This document shows positions 1-7,930 of a stretch of DNA of 15,451 nt, piece by piece. The notes beneath the pieces were generated by a model. That model saw nothing but the letters and a program-made list of their open reading frames with translations. It was not told the DNA's origin and searched no databases. The stretch's first letter is position 1, and each line of letters opens with the position of its first letter. The stretch lies in contig LGRX02029297.1 in assembly GCA_001247695.2 (NCBI GenBank), positions 1 to 15,451 on the forward strand, read 5' to 3'. This DNA is from Cymbomonas tetramitiformis. Its lineage: Eukaryota > Chlorophyta > Pyramimonadophyceae > Pyramimonadales > Pyramimonadaceae. The position numbers were made by a program, and so were the translations under genes.

Positions 1-3000
1 TCATCACGGATTGCCTTCAGTGGCCGAGAGCGCGCACGGCGCGCAACCATTTTGAGCAGACGACCCCTCTCGGTGGAGGATCCTCCCCCTGCTCGGGGAT
101 CATTGACTCCGCCGATAACCCCCCCGACAGCACATCCTTGTTGGGAGACTTACTGTGCCGAACACGGTGTCCCAATTGACCGCGGTAACGTTGATGGACC
201 TCCCCCACGTATCCGAGCTCATCACGCGGCACCAACGGTTCAGCCCAGCGACTACAAGGATCTGCACCTAGCCGCACCGGGGGCCTCCGAGGTGTACCAG
301 AGTTCCCTGGCAGATCAGCGTAGACGGTTGACATCGTGGAGCTGGAGAAGCCCGGCCGGGGCTACCTCTGAAAGTGTCCTACTACGACAACTACGCATGA
401 CCCTCAAGAAGAAGTCCCCGGCGGAGGCACACAAGATGGCTGAGCGCAGTCGTCGCCATGCTACACGACGTCCCGCGACTACACCCTTCAGCCGTCGCCA
501 ACGGAAGTACGAGTTGGACAAGCTTATACTTGCCCGCTTGCGTGGTCGCATGGGCGGCACATTGGGCTTGGCCTGGGCAGAGTTGAGTCCACGCGAGCAG
601 CGTCGGGCTGTGGAGCAAGAATACGGGCCGAAGACGAATGTACCTCAAGAAGGTCGACCTTGGGAGACGACTGGGCTCCGTCGCCTTCGACGGCGTCAAG
701 CGTCAGCGGCGATATCAATACAGCGAGCCTATCGCTTGTGGCGACGTCGGCGGGCACAACGAGCGCAGGACACCCCCTTTGACTCCCATGCGCTCAAGAC
801 GGCCTCCACATGGACCACGGCAGTCCAGCAGGTCAGGCAGTGCGGTAAGGCGATTGTGCATGCTGTGTTCGGACGTGTTCGTCGAGCACACCCACCTCCC
901 AATCCTGCCCCTCTCAAACCAGACGAGACAGTTCTTGCGGCAACTCTGGGATCGAGCCCCTCGGACCTAACCCACAGCACGGACGAGTCCGAGATGGAGA
1001 TTCATTGCAGCCAGTACCGGTTGCAGCAACACCGTGAGCAGTCCTCGGGGGAGGATACGCCTACCCGTCGTTCGAAGCCTTCGAGGAGTGGGAGGAAGCG
1101 TACGACCTTGGACCAACGGATGAAAGCCTGGAGGAAGAATGAAGCTGCACGTCTTGCGGCTTGGGAGGCTGCGCGTCTTGCTGCTTGGGAGGGTCTGAGC
1201 ACGACCCAGCAACCGGCGGGCGAGCCTGAGGACCTCGAGGAGGAGCTGAGTATGACCCAGCAACTGGCAGGCGGATCGGGCAGCATACCGCCAGCATGCA
1301 ACCAACGTGCTGCATCCTGCCCTAGTCCGCCCGAGGAGGAGCTGAACATGACCCAGCAGCTGGCGGGAGGACCTGACAGCCCACGCCGGCATGCAACTCG
1401 ACCGGCTGAGCATGCAACGGGCCTGTCCCCGCATGCTACACGCCCCGACCAGCATGCAACACGCCTGGTTCAGCATGCAACCAGTGGATTCCAGCATGCA
1501 ACCAGCGCCTCACAGCATGCAACCAGTCCGGCTGAGCATGCGACCAGCTCGCCTGAGCATGCAGCATGCCTTGCTGAGCATGCAACCAGCCGGCCTGCGC
1601 ATGCAGCCAGTGGGTCTCAGCATGCAACCTGCCCAGCTGAGCATGCAACACGCCCAGCTGAGCATGCAACCCGCCTCGCTGAACATGCTACCAGCTCGCC
1701 TGAGCATGCAGCATGCCTTGCTGAGCATGCAACCAGCCGGCCTGCGCATGCAACCAGCCGGCCTACGCATGCAACCAGTGGGTTTCAGCATGCAACCTGC
1801 CCAGCTGAGCATGCAACACGCCCAGCTGAGCATGCAACCTGCCCCGCTGAGCATGCAACCAGCTCGCCAGAGCATGCAGCATGCCTTGCTGAGCATGCAA
1901 CCCGCCCGGCTGAGCATGCAACACGCCTCGCCCGGCATGCAACACGCCCGGCTCAGCATGCAACCGGTGGGTCTCAGCATGCAACCTGCCTCGTTGAGCA
2001 TGCAACCAGCCTGGCTAAGCATGCAACCTGCCCGGCTGAGCATGCGACACGCCCGGCTGAGCATGCGACACGCCCGGCTGAGCATGCAACCAGACAGCCT
2101 GGGCATGCAACCGGCTCCGCCAAGCATGCAACATGCCCCGCTGAGCAGGCGACGCGCCTGGCCCAGCATGCAACGCGCTCGGCCCAACATGCAACCGGTG
2201 GGTTCCAGCCGCTGGAAAGCGGATCAGACAGTGACTCTACACATGTCAGCGCTACCGACAGTGGCACTACTCACGTCAGCGCCACCGACAGCGACACGAC
2301 GCACATTAGCGCCACCGACAGCGACACAACGCATGTCAGAGCCACTGGCAGCGACACCACTCACGTCAGCGACACCAACAGTGACACCACCCACGTCAGC
2401 CCCACTGATAGTGATACCACTCACGTCAGTGTCTCGACCAACGCCACCACGTACGTCAGTGCCACTGAACATGGTAGTGGCGAAGAACACGAGTGCAACG
2501 CCTTGGTGGACGAGGCTGCAACCGCTTTGAGCTCTCACCCAATTGAAGATGCTCTTAAATGTAAGCGTGTTCATCTGGATGGGGGGGTGCGCTGGAAAGC
2601 AAACACTCGAACAGGGACACTCTTGGCGCACACACTGTCAGCGGTGCGGGACGAGGAAGGACCCTTACTCCTGGTGTTCTATGCCTACCTTCGTGGACAC
2701 CGAGTAAAGGTGCTGGTGGACTCAGGCGCCTCGGACAACTTCATCTCGGCGGATTGTGCCCGTACCTGTGACTTGACAGTGCGCTCAGGGACGCCAATGA
2801 AGGTCACACTGGCGGATGGATCTGTAAAGACCGCTGGAGAGGTGGCGTACACCAAGTTTACTGCGCACACGGCGGCGGGAGTAAACTACTGCGAGAAGCG
2901 AATGGCTCTGCGAGTCTTGCCGCTAGGAATCCAAGTAGACGTGGTGTTGGGGGGTAAGTGGCTTCGCAGTCTTTCCCCGGTCACGTTGGATTACGCCGGT

Positions 3001-4035
3001 CACGGTTCCGTATCCTTCAACACGCGAGCAAATGGTGGAGGACAGCAACGGGTGACACTCGCGGGCTGTAGTCCGGGGATGGGTCAGGGCAAGGCCCAAG
3101 GCGCGGGACTGATCGATGAGGTATTCTTGACGGCAGCGCAGCTGAAGCAGCACCTCATCCACGCCGAGACCAGGCGCCTGGCCGGGGATGAAGAGTCACA
3201 ACCTCAGTGGCTCATGATGGCCGCGCGCGGGAACGACCATGAGGCAGCCTTTGCGGCTACCGCTGCTGAAGTACCGCCACCTCACACTCCCGTGGAGAAG
3301 GAAGGACCCCGTCAAGATACTCGAGATGCACCGGTAAGCAGCACGTGGAAGCAGCGCTTTGACGCCTTCTTTGAGAAGTATCTAGATACCCTGTGTGCAG
3401 CTCTACCGGAGGCCTCCAAGTTGCGTCGCACTGAGGAGGACAAGGCCCGCATCGATCGCAAGCCGGACGCGGAGGGTGGACCACCATGCAGGCGTCCATA
3501 CAAGATGACCGCTGAAGAGCTACGCCAGTTACGTGAACGCATCGAGCAGCTCATGAAGAAGGGTTACATCCGGCCGTCGTCAAGCCCGTATGCCGCCCCA
3601 TGTCTGATGGTACCCAAGCCTGGTGATCCGAAGACATTGCGTCTGGTGGTGGATTACCGACAATTGAATCAGCAGACGGTGCGGGACCGGTATCCACTAC
3701 CGGACATCCAACTGATGTTTGACGAGATGCAAGGAGCAGCGTTCTTCTCCTCCTTTGACGCGGTGGACGGATTCTGGCAAGTGCCAATGGCCGAGGAGGA
3801 CGTGGAGAAGACCGCGTTCACCACCCAGATGGGGGCCTACGAATGGTTGGTGATGCCCCAGGGCCTGCAGAACTCTCCATCTCAGTATCAGCGGCGAATG
3901 CAGCGTGCACTTGGTCATCTCCCCTTTGTACGGATTTCATCGACGATGTGGTGGTCTTCTCACGCACGGTGGAAGAACATTACGACCACGTACGTCAGTT
4001 CTTGGACACTTGTCGAGAAAAAGGGGTATACCTGA
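1..4035 (+). CDS. Element A gag-like region, aspartic protease and N-terminal half of reverse transcriptase (5' partial, frameshifted)
   Basis: The frame is open from base 1, so the start is probably outside; the first in-frame ATG is at 397. The first 1.3 kb encodes a very basic, Arg-rich, gag-position protein with no recognised capsid fold or CCHC knuckle. It includes an IQ-like motif (718-753), a doubled AARLAAWE unit (1141-1188) and three TTQQ/MTQQ-type repeats (about 1198-1370). Next come the HAT heptapeptide array (1390-2208) and a THVSATDSDT-type array (2233-2470). The retropepsin domain spans about 2650-3000, with DSGAS at 2719 and a VVLGGKWL flap/helix region near 2940. RT begins near 3340 and shows RLVVDYRQLN (about 3640-3670), FDAVDGFWQVPM (about 3757-3792) and MPQGL (about 3853-3867). 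Homology stops near 3933, just before the catalytic FIDD, which lies one frame over. The remaining codons to 4035 are out of frame. Confidence 0.85.
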   Translation, partial: SSRIAFSGRERARRATILSRRPLSVEDPPPARGSLTPPITPPTAHPCWETYCAEHGVPIDRGNVDGPPPRIRAHHAAPTVQPSDYKDLHLAAPGASEVYQSSLADQRRRLTSWSWRSPAGATSESVLLRQLRMTLKKKSPAEAHKMAERSRRHATRRPATTPFSRRQRKYELDKLILARLRGRMGGTLGLAWAELSPREQRRAVEQEYGPKTNVPQEGRPWETTGLRRLRRRQASAAISIQRAYRLWRRRRAQRAQDTPFDSHALKTASTWTTAVQQVRQCGKAIVHAVFGRVRRAHPPPNPAPLKPDETVLAATLGSSPSDLTHSTDESEMEIHCSQYRLQQHREQSSGEDTPTRRSKPSRSGRKRTTLDQRMKAWRKNEAARLAAWEAARLAAWEGLSTTQQPAGEPEDLEEELSMTQQLAGGSGSIPPACNQRAASCPSPPEEELNMTQQLAGGPDSPRRHATRPAEHATGLSPHATRPDQHATRLVQHATSGFQHATSASQHATSPAEHATSSPEHAACLAEHATSRPAHAASGSQHATCPAEHATRPAEHATRLAEHATSSPEHAACLAEHATSRPAHATSRPTHATSGFQHATCPAEHATRPAEHATCPAEHATSSPEHAACLAEHATRPAEHATRLARHATRPAQHATGGSQHATCLVEHATSLAKHATCPAEHATRPAEHATRPAEHATRQPGHATGSAKHATCPAEQATRLAQHATRSAQHATGGFQPLESGSDSDSTHVSATDSGTTHVSATDSDTTHISATDSDTTHVRATGSDTTHVSDTNSDTTHVSPTDSDTTHVSVSTNATTYVSATEHGSGEEHECNALVDEAATALSSHPIEDALKCKRVHLDGGVRWKANTRTGTLLAHTLSAVRDEEGPLLLVFYAYLRGHRVKVLVDSGASDNFISADCARTCDLTVRSGTPMKVTLADGSVKTAGEVAYTKFTAHTAAGVNYCEKRMALRVLPLGIQVDVVLGGKWLRSLSPVTLDYAGHGSVSFNTRANGGGQQRVTLAGCSPGMGQGKAQGAGLIDEVFLTAAQLKQHLIHAETRRLAGDEESQPQWLMMAARGNDHEAAFAATAAEVPPPHTPVEKEGPRQDTRDAPVSSTWKQRFDAFFEKYLDTLCAALPEASKLRRTEEDKARIDRKPDAEGGPPCRRPYKMTAEELRQLRERIEQLMKKGYIRPSSSPYAAPCLMVPKPGDPKTLRLVVDYRQLNQQTVRDRYPLPDIQLMFDEMQGAAFFSSFDAVDGFWQVPMAEEDVEKTAFTTQMGAYEWLVMPQGLQNSPSQYQRRMQRALGHLPFVRISSTMWWSSHARWKNITTTYVSSWTLVEKKGYT
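718..753 (+). other. IQ-like motif in the gag-position protein
   Basis: The frame-1 translation reads IQRAYRLWRRRR, matching the calmodulin-binding IQ consensus IQxxxRGxxxR except for Leu in place of Gly. It sits in a highly basic stretch, so chance similarity or nucleic-acid binding is also possible. Confidence 0.35.
1390..2208 (+). repeat. Array 1: 39 tandem 21-bp units, core GCATGCAAC, encoding HATxxxx heptapeptides
   Basis: Thirty-nine consecutive 21-bp units run without a spacing change. Each starts CATGCAAC or a close variant and is preceded by G, giving a GCATGC palindrome per unit. In the pol frame they read HATRPAE, HATCPAE, HATSSPE, HAACLAE, HATSRPA and similar. Because 21 is a multiple of three, the frame is never disturbed, and one other plus frame and several minus frames also stay open. 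Units 8-22 (1537-1851) closely match units 10-24 of array 2. The array lies between the gag-position region and the protease. Confidence 0.97.
2233..2470 (+). repeat. 30-bp tandem array encoding THVSATDSDT-type decapeptides
   Basis: About eight degenerate 30-bp units read T-H-V-S-A-T-D-S-D-T with substitutions at several positions. The segment is rich in Thr, Ser and Asp and should be disordered and acidic, in contrast to the basic region upstream. It immediately follows array 1 and precedes the protease, so it probably acts as a polyprotein linker. No known domain is recognised. Confidence 0.9.
2650..3000 (+). other. Retropepsin-like aspartic protease domain (element A)
   Basis: KVLVDSGASDNFIS places the catalytic Asp codon at 2719-2721. 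A VDVVLGGKWL segment near 2937-2966 corresponds to the conserved second half (the ILGxxWL motif) of Ty3/Gypsy proteases, followed by PVTLDY. Retropepsins work as homodimers to cleave Gag-Pol. No disabling change is seen in this domain. Confidence 0.88.
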
Positions 4036-7000
4036 AGGCATCCAAGGCGCAGATGCTGAAGGAGTCTCTACGGTTCTTGGGCCACACTCTATCCGCCGAA
4101 GGATGCCAACCTCAGCATGACAAGGTGTCCTCCATCAAGGACTGGCCGAAGCTGGAGACGGTAACCCACGTCAGACAGTTCCTTGGACTAGCGGGGTACT
4201 ACCGCCGGTTTGTGCACCGGTTCTCGGAGATTGCCCAACCCTTGACTTCGCTCACCAAGACCGATGTACCGTGGCAGTGGGGAGAACTCCAACAATGGGC
4301 CTTCGACGAGCTGAAGACCGCTCTTTCCTCAGCCCCAGTATTGGCATTGCCCGACATGAAGGCAGCCGCGGATGGGTCAGCGCCGTTTTTGGTACAAACG
4401 GACGCAAGTGGAGTTGCTTTGGGAGGCGTACTCATGCAGGATACGGGAGACGGTATGAAGGTGATCGCCTACGATAGTCGGCAGTTTTCTGCAGCGGAGC
4501 AGAATTACCACACCGGCGAAAGGGAGCTCTGTGCGTTGCACCACTGTACCACCGTCACCTGGAGGCACTACTTGTTCTCCTCCGACTTCCGGTTACAAGG
4601 TGACCATCGCCCCCTGGAATGGCTAATGTCCCCGGGACGAGAGCTTAGCCGACGGCAGGCACGGTGGTACATGGACCTGGTGGAAGTCGGTGTCCCACGA
4701 ATGGAGTACGTCAAGGGAGCCCTCCTTCTGGTCCCCGATGCGCTATCCCGCCGACCTGACTACGTGACCAAGGACCCGCGGGATGGGCTCAAGGAGGCCG
4801 GTGTTGTTGACAAGGAGACGGACCTCCCCAAGGACCCGCTCTCCGTGCTGGATGTCGAGGAGATCTTTGAAGACCACCCGCCAACCCCTGTACCGGGATG
4901 GGTGGCCACCATGGAGTCATGGATGGATGGCGTGGAGACGCTTCAGGTGGCGGAGCGAGCCCTGGTGAGCCTGCTCCAAGCTGGCAGCGCGCCCTGGCAT
5001 GCAGCATGCCTTACTGAGCATGCAACCAGCTCAGCTACGCATGCAACCTGCCCAGCTGAGCATGCAACACGCTTGCCTGAGCATGCAACCAGCTCGCCTG
5101 AGCATGCAGCATGCCTTGCTGGGCATGCAACCAGCTCAGCTTCGCATGCAACCTGCCCAGCTGAGCATGCAACACGCTTGCCTGAGCATGCGACCGGCTC
5201 GCCTGAGCATGCAGCATGCCTTGCTGAGCATGCAACCAGCCGGCCTGCGCATGCAACCAGTGGCTCTCAGCATGCAACCTGCCCAGCTGAGCATGCAACA
5301 CGCCCAGCTGAGCATGCAACCCGCCTCGCTGAGCATGCTACCAGCTCGCCTGAGCATGCAGCATGCCTTGCTGAGCATGCAACCAGCCGGCCTGCGCATG
5401 CAACCAGCCGGCCTACGCATGCAACTAGTGGGTCTCAGCATGCAACCTGCCCAGCTGAGCATGCAACACGCCCAGCTGAGCATGCAACCTGCCTCGCTGA
5501 GCATGCAACCAGCTCGCCTGAGCATGCAGCATGCCTTGCTGAGCATGCAACCAGCCGGCCTGCGCATGCAACCAGCCGGCCTACGCATGCAACCAGTGGG
5601 TCTCAGCATGCAACCTGCCCAGCGGAGCATGCAACACGCCCAGCTGAGCATGCAACCTGCCTCGCTGAGCATGCAACCAGCTCGCCTGAGCATGCAGCAT
5701 GCCTTGCTGAGCATGCAACCAGCTCAGCTTCGCATGCAGCCAGCTCAGCTTCGCATGCAACCTGCCCAGCTGAGCATGCAACATGCCCAGCTGAGCATGC
5801 AACATGCAGCATGCAGCCTGAAGCACAACTAATGCTGCGAGCTCCCACCGACTACTTCGCTGACTTGTCCGAATCTGGAAAGCACCGGCAGGAAACGAGC
5901 ACCCCGGGAACCACCCCGGTATTGCGTCGTAGTGCTCGGCTGCGACAACCCATTGCTACGACGACTCCTTCCGTCACGCCGAAAACCTCGACACGGCCTG
6001 CTACGGATTTCCGAAGGCCTAAGCAGCCAGCTCGGCCGTCTAGTCGAACCGCCAAGCCCCCAGCCGATCGGCAAGACTGGAAGGTGCGCAAGGAGGTCTT
6101 TGAGCGCCTCCAACGACGGTTCGGCAGCTTCGACGTCGACGCGTGTTGTGACCTGGGTGGACGGAACCGCCAAGTGGACGCCTACTGGACTGATTGTCTG
6201 CAACAACAGTGGCGGGGAAAGCACGTCTGGTGCAACCCCCCATACTCCAGCAATCATATCTCCATCGAGGCGGTGTTGCGTAAGTATGTGGACGAATGGC
6301 GGCAAGACCCCGCACATACCTCGGCAGTGTTCCTTCTACCGGACATCCAGGCCCGCATGCCTCAATGGAGGCGGCTCTTCAGAATGGCTGGTATGAGGCT
6401 GGTGGAAGTAATACCTACCCATGACGAACGAGGAGTACCCACACAGCTGTTCGAGACTCCTGACGGTGTACTTCACGACCTTCCGTGGCCCGTGCTAGTG
6501 GTACATGCTCCCCCTACCCGACAGCTGTTACCGAAAGTACGGCATCCCCGAGTGGCGCCTCCTATAGTGCGACAGGGTAAGGCTGCTGAGACCCGCGATG
6601 CTACGAGCCTCCCCACAGACGTTACATTCCTGGAGTCCCTGCACGATGAGTATGCACGTGCCGGCCCTCTTCGGCAGCTGCGGGATGAGATCCTTGCGGC
6701 CCCGCACCATGCCACGAGGGATTTCCGAATCGTTGGGGACGTGCTATGGCGTGTAGCCGCAGGACGGTACCAGTTGGTTCTCGGCGAGGACTCCCCTTTG
6801 CGAGAAGTAGTCTTCAAGGATGCCCCCGACTCCACCGCTGCAGGCCACACTGGCCGGGAGAAGACACTGGAGAGAGTTCTCCGCAGGTTCTGGTGGAAGA
6901 ATGCCTCCGAGGATGTGGCGGGATGGGTGGCCTCATGCCCTACATGTCAGGCGGTTCGTCCCCGAGCATCCTACCCCGATGGATTATTGAATCCGCACGC

Positions 7001-7130
7001 TATTCCCCAACGCAACTGGCAGGATGTGAGCGTGGACTTCGTTACAGGGCTGCCGCTCACCGCCCAAGGAAACGACGCCTTTGTCACCTTCACGTGCAAG
7101 CTGAGCAAATGGTGCACCTTATGCCCATGA
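3933..7130 (+). CDS. Element A: C-terminal RT, RNase H, HAT-repeat array, Dam-like methyltransferase, integrase zinc finger and start of integrase core (frameshifted at both ends)
   Basis: This frame picks up exactly where the previous one loses homology. FIDD at 3936-3947 is the YxDD box, with Phe replacing Tyr. The RT thumb follows (FLGHTLSAEG, FLGLAGYYRRFV). RNase H spans about 4385-4765 and shows all four acidic positions: TDAS at 4398, E in the GERELCAL stretch, D in GDHRPLEWL, D in PDALSRRP. A 39-unit repeat array (4998-5816) and a basic Pro-rich linker come next. Then follow a Dam-like methyltransferase (about 6066-6515) and an integrase H2C2 region (about 6795-6965) with CPTC. The integrase core starts with VDF (D at 7035). 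Homology ends near 7107 and continues in another frame; the tail to the stop at 7130 is spurious. An ATG at 3843 opens this frame, but its first 30 codons have no RT homology, so I do not treat it as a start. Confidence 0.85.
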   Translation, partial: DFIDDVVVFSRTVEEHYDHVRQFLDTCREKGVYLKASKAQMLKESLRFLGHTLSAEGCQPQHDKVSSIKDWPKLETVTHVRQFLGLAGYYRRFVHRFSEIAQPLTSLTKTDVPWQWGELQQWAFDELKTALSSAPVLALPDMKAAADGSAPFLVQTDASGVALGGVLMQDTGDGMKVIAYDSRQFSAAEQNYHTGERELCALHHCTTVTWRHYLFSSDFRLQGDHRPLEWLMSPGRELSRRQARWYMDLVEVGVPRMEYVKGALLLVPDALSRRPDYVTKDPRDGLKEAGVVDKETDLPKDPLSVLDVEEIFEDHPPTPVPGWVATMESWMDGVETLQVAERALVSLLQAGSAPWHAACLTEHATSSATHATCPAEHATRLPEHATSSPEHAACLAGHATSSASHATCPAEHATRLPEHATGSPEHAACLAEHATSRPAHATSGSQHATCPAEHATRPAEHATRLAEHATSSPEHAACLAEHATSRPAHATSRPTHATSGSQHATCPAEHATRPAEHATCLAEHATSSPEHAACLAEHATSRPAHATSRPTHATSGSQHATCPAEHATRPAEHATCLAEHATSSPEHAACLAEHATSSASHAASSASHATCPAEHATCPAEHATCSMQPEAQLMLRAPTDYFADLSESGKHRQETSTPGTTPVLRRSARLRQPIATTTPSVTPKTSTRPATDFRRPKQPARPSSRTAKPPADRQDWKVRKEVFERLQRRFGSFDVDACCDLGGRNRQVDAYWTDCLQQQWRGKHVWCNPPYSSNHISIEAVLRKYVDEWRQDPAHTSAVFLLPDIQARMPQWRRLFRMAGMRLVEVIPTHDERGVPTQLFETPDGVLHDLPWPVLVVHAPPTRQLLPKVRHPRVAPPIVRQGKAAETRDATSLPTDVTFLESLHDEYARAGPLRQLRDEILAAPHHATRDFRIVGDVLWRVAAGRYQLVLGEDSPLREVVFKDAPDSTAAGHTGREKTLERVLRRFWWKNASEDVAGWVASCPTCQAVRPRASYPDGLLNPHAIPQRNWQDVSVDFVTGLPLTAQGNDAFVTFTCKLSKWCTLCP
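4998..5816 (+). repeat. Array 2: 39 tandem 21-bp units (last one partial), same GCATGCAAC core and orientation as array 1
   Basis: The array lies in frame between RNase H and the Dam-like methyltransferase. Units translate as HATCPAE, HATSSPE, HAACLAE, HATSRPT and others. A higher-order structure is visible: the eight-unit (168-bp) block 5334-5501 is repeated at 5502-5669 with only three base differences, all synonymous in the pol frame. The final unit degenerates into CATGCAACATGCAGCATGCAG. Having near-identical arrays at two pol positions is not part of any standard Ty3/Gypsy architecture I know. Confidence 0.97.
6066..6515 (+). other. Dam-like (phage-type N6-adenine) DNA methyltransferase domain inside pol
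   Basis: The segment reads FDVDACCD (from 6129), then an Asn/Asp-rich loop, W-R-G, and WCNPPYSS with NPPY at 6234-6245, followed by AVFLLPDIQ. This matches the phage-type DNA N-6-adenine-methyltransferase family (Dam, PF05869 as I recall it), in which FDxDxCA and NPPY mark the S-adenosylmethionine site and amino-group target site. Related modules are known in DIRS retroelements. Here it lies between array 2 and the integrase zinc finger, in the same frame as RNase H. Catalytic residues look intact. Activity and target (adenine in DNA) are inferred from the motif only. Confidence 0.8.
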
Positions 7131-7930
7131 ACTTTGGGGACAGCTCTGCGCAAACGGTGGCCCGCATCTACTTCGACGTAGTCTGGAGGCAGCATGGAGC
7201 CCCCATGAAGATTGTATGCGACCGTGACCCCAGGTTCCAGGACTCGTTCTGGCGTGAGCTAATGAGGCTTATGGGGGTACGGGTGGCTTCTACCACTCCG
7301 TACAACCCCCGTTCAGACGGACAGGCGGAGCACACCAACCGGGTGGTGGAGGACATGTTGCGCTCGTTCGTGGGTGCCAATCCTGATGACTGGGACCTCT
7401 ACATGACGAACGTAGAGTTCGCTATCAACGACTCGCGCAGTGATGTCACCGGGTTCACGCCCTTTGAGCTATGCTACGGGGGGTCCCCGATGTCTCAATT
7501 AGACCTTTTCCTGGAAGCTGCAACTCTCCCTGGCTCTGCGCGACGGAAAGGGGGGGTGGGTACCGCCCATGAGATGGCTGCGAAGTTTTCGTCGCAGTTG
7601 CGAGACGCGCGTGGCCGCCTTGAGTTGGCTCAGCAGCGCCAGCGGGAGCAGTTCGACCGGCGCCACAAGCAGCATAAGTACGCGGTGGGGGATCTGGTGT
7701 GGATCGAAGCTCGTCATCTGACGGAAAAGGTGATGGACCGTGCGCTGTGCCGAAAGCTCGGTAAGCGCTGGCATGGACCTGTAACCGTGGTGGAGTGCTT
7801 CTACAGCGATTTGCAGGCGGAGCTGGCAGAGGCGGACCGCGGGGCACCGGTGGCATATCGGTTGGCCCTACCGCCGCACTGGCGCATTCACGACGTGTTT
7901 GCGCAGCACCGCCTGAAGCCGTACATCTCC
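6795..7930 (+). other. Integrase (zinc finger, DDE core, GPY/F-like module), split by a frame break near 7107
   Basis: The order is H2C2-type region, catalytic core, C-terminal GPY/F-like module. The catalytic triad is complete across the two frames: D codon 7035-7037 (SVDF), D codon 7220-7222 (CDRDPRF), E codon 7328-7330 (GQAEHTNR). In the zinc finger the expected first His is Pro (the APDST segment near 6825), while the second His (AGH) and CPTC remain. The enzyme inserts element cDNA into the genome; the chromodomain that follows would guide the target site. Confidence 0.85.

Noticed and set aside
1510..2190. Minus-strand Cys-Met-Leu-rich frames over arrays 1 and 2
   Set aside because: They arise from the 21-bp period and the complement of GCATGC. 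They have no domain and are bounded by the array edges.
1391..2530. Plus-strand frame of MQPARLS-like heptapeptides over array 1, and its counterpart 4999-5832 over array 2
   Set aside because: These are frame-shifted readings of the 21-bp arrays. The HAT frame is continuous with protease, RT and RNase H on both sides and these frames are not.
3843..3935. ATG at 3843 as a genuine start of a second element A protein
   Set aside because: The first 30 codons overlap RT coding in the other frame and have no RT homology. Homology starts only near 3933.
3925..3947. Programmed -1 ribosomal frameshift in RT
   Set aside because: No slippery heptamer in the upstream frame is seen, and a shift in the middle of the RT catalytic site has no known precedent.
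6746..7106. N-terminal extension of the integrase-methyltransferase frame
   Set aside because: This part lies over the integrase zinc finger coded in the other frame. It has no homology of its own.
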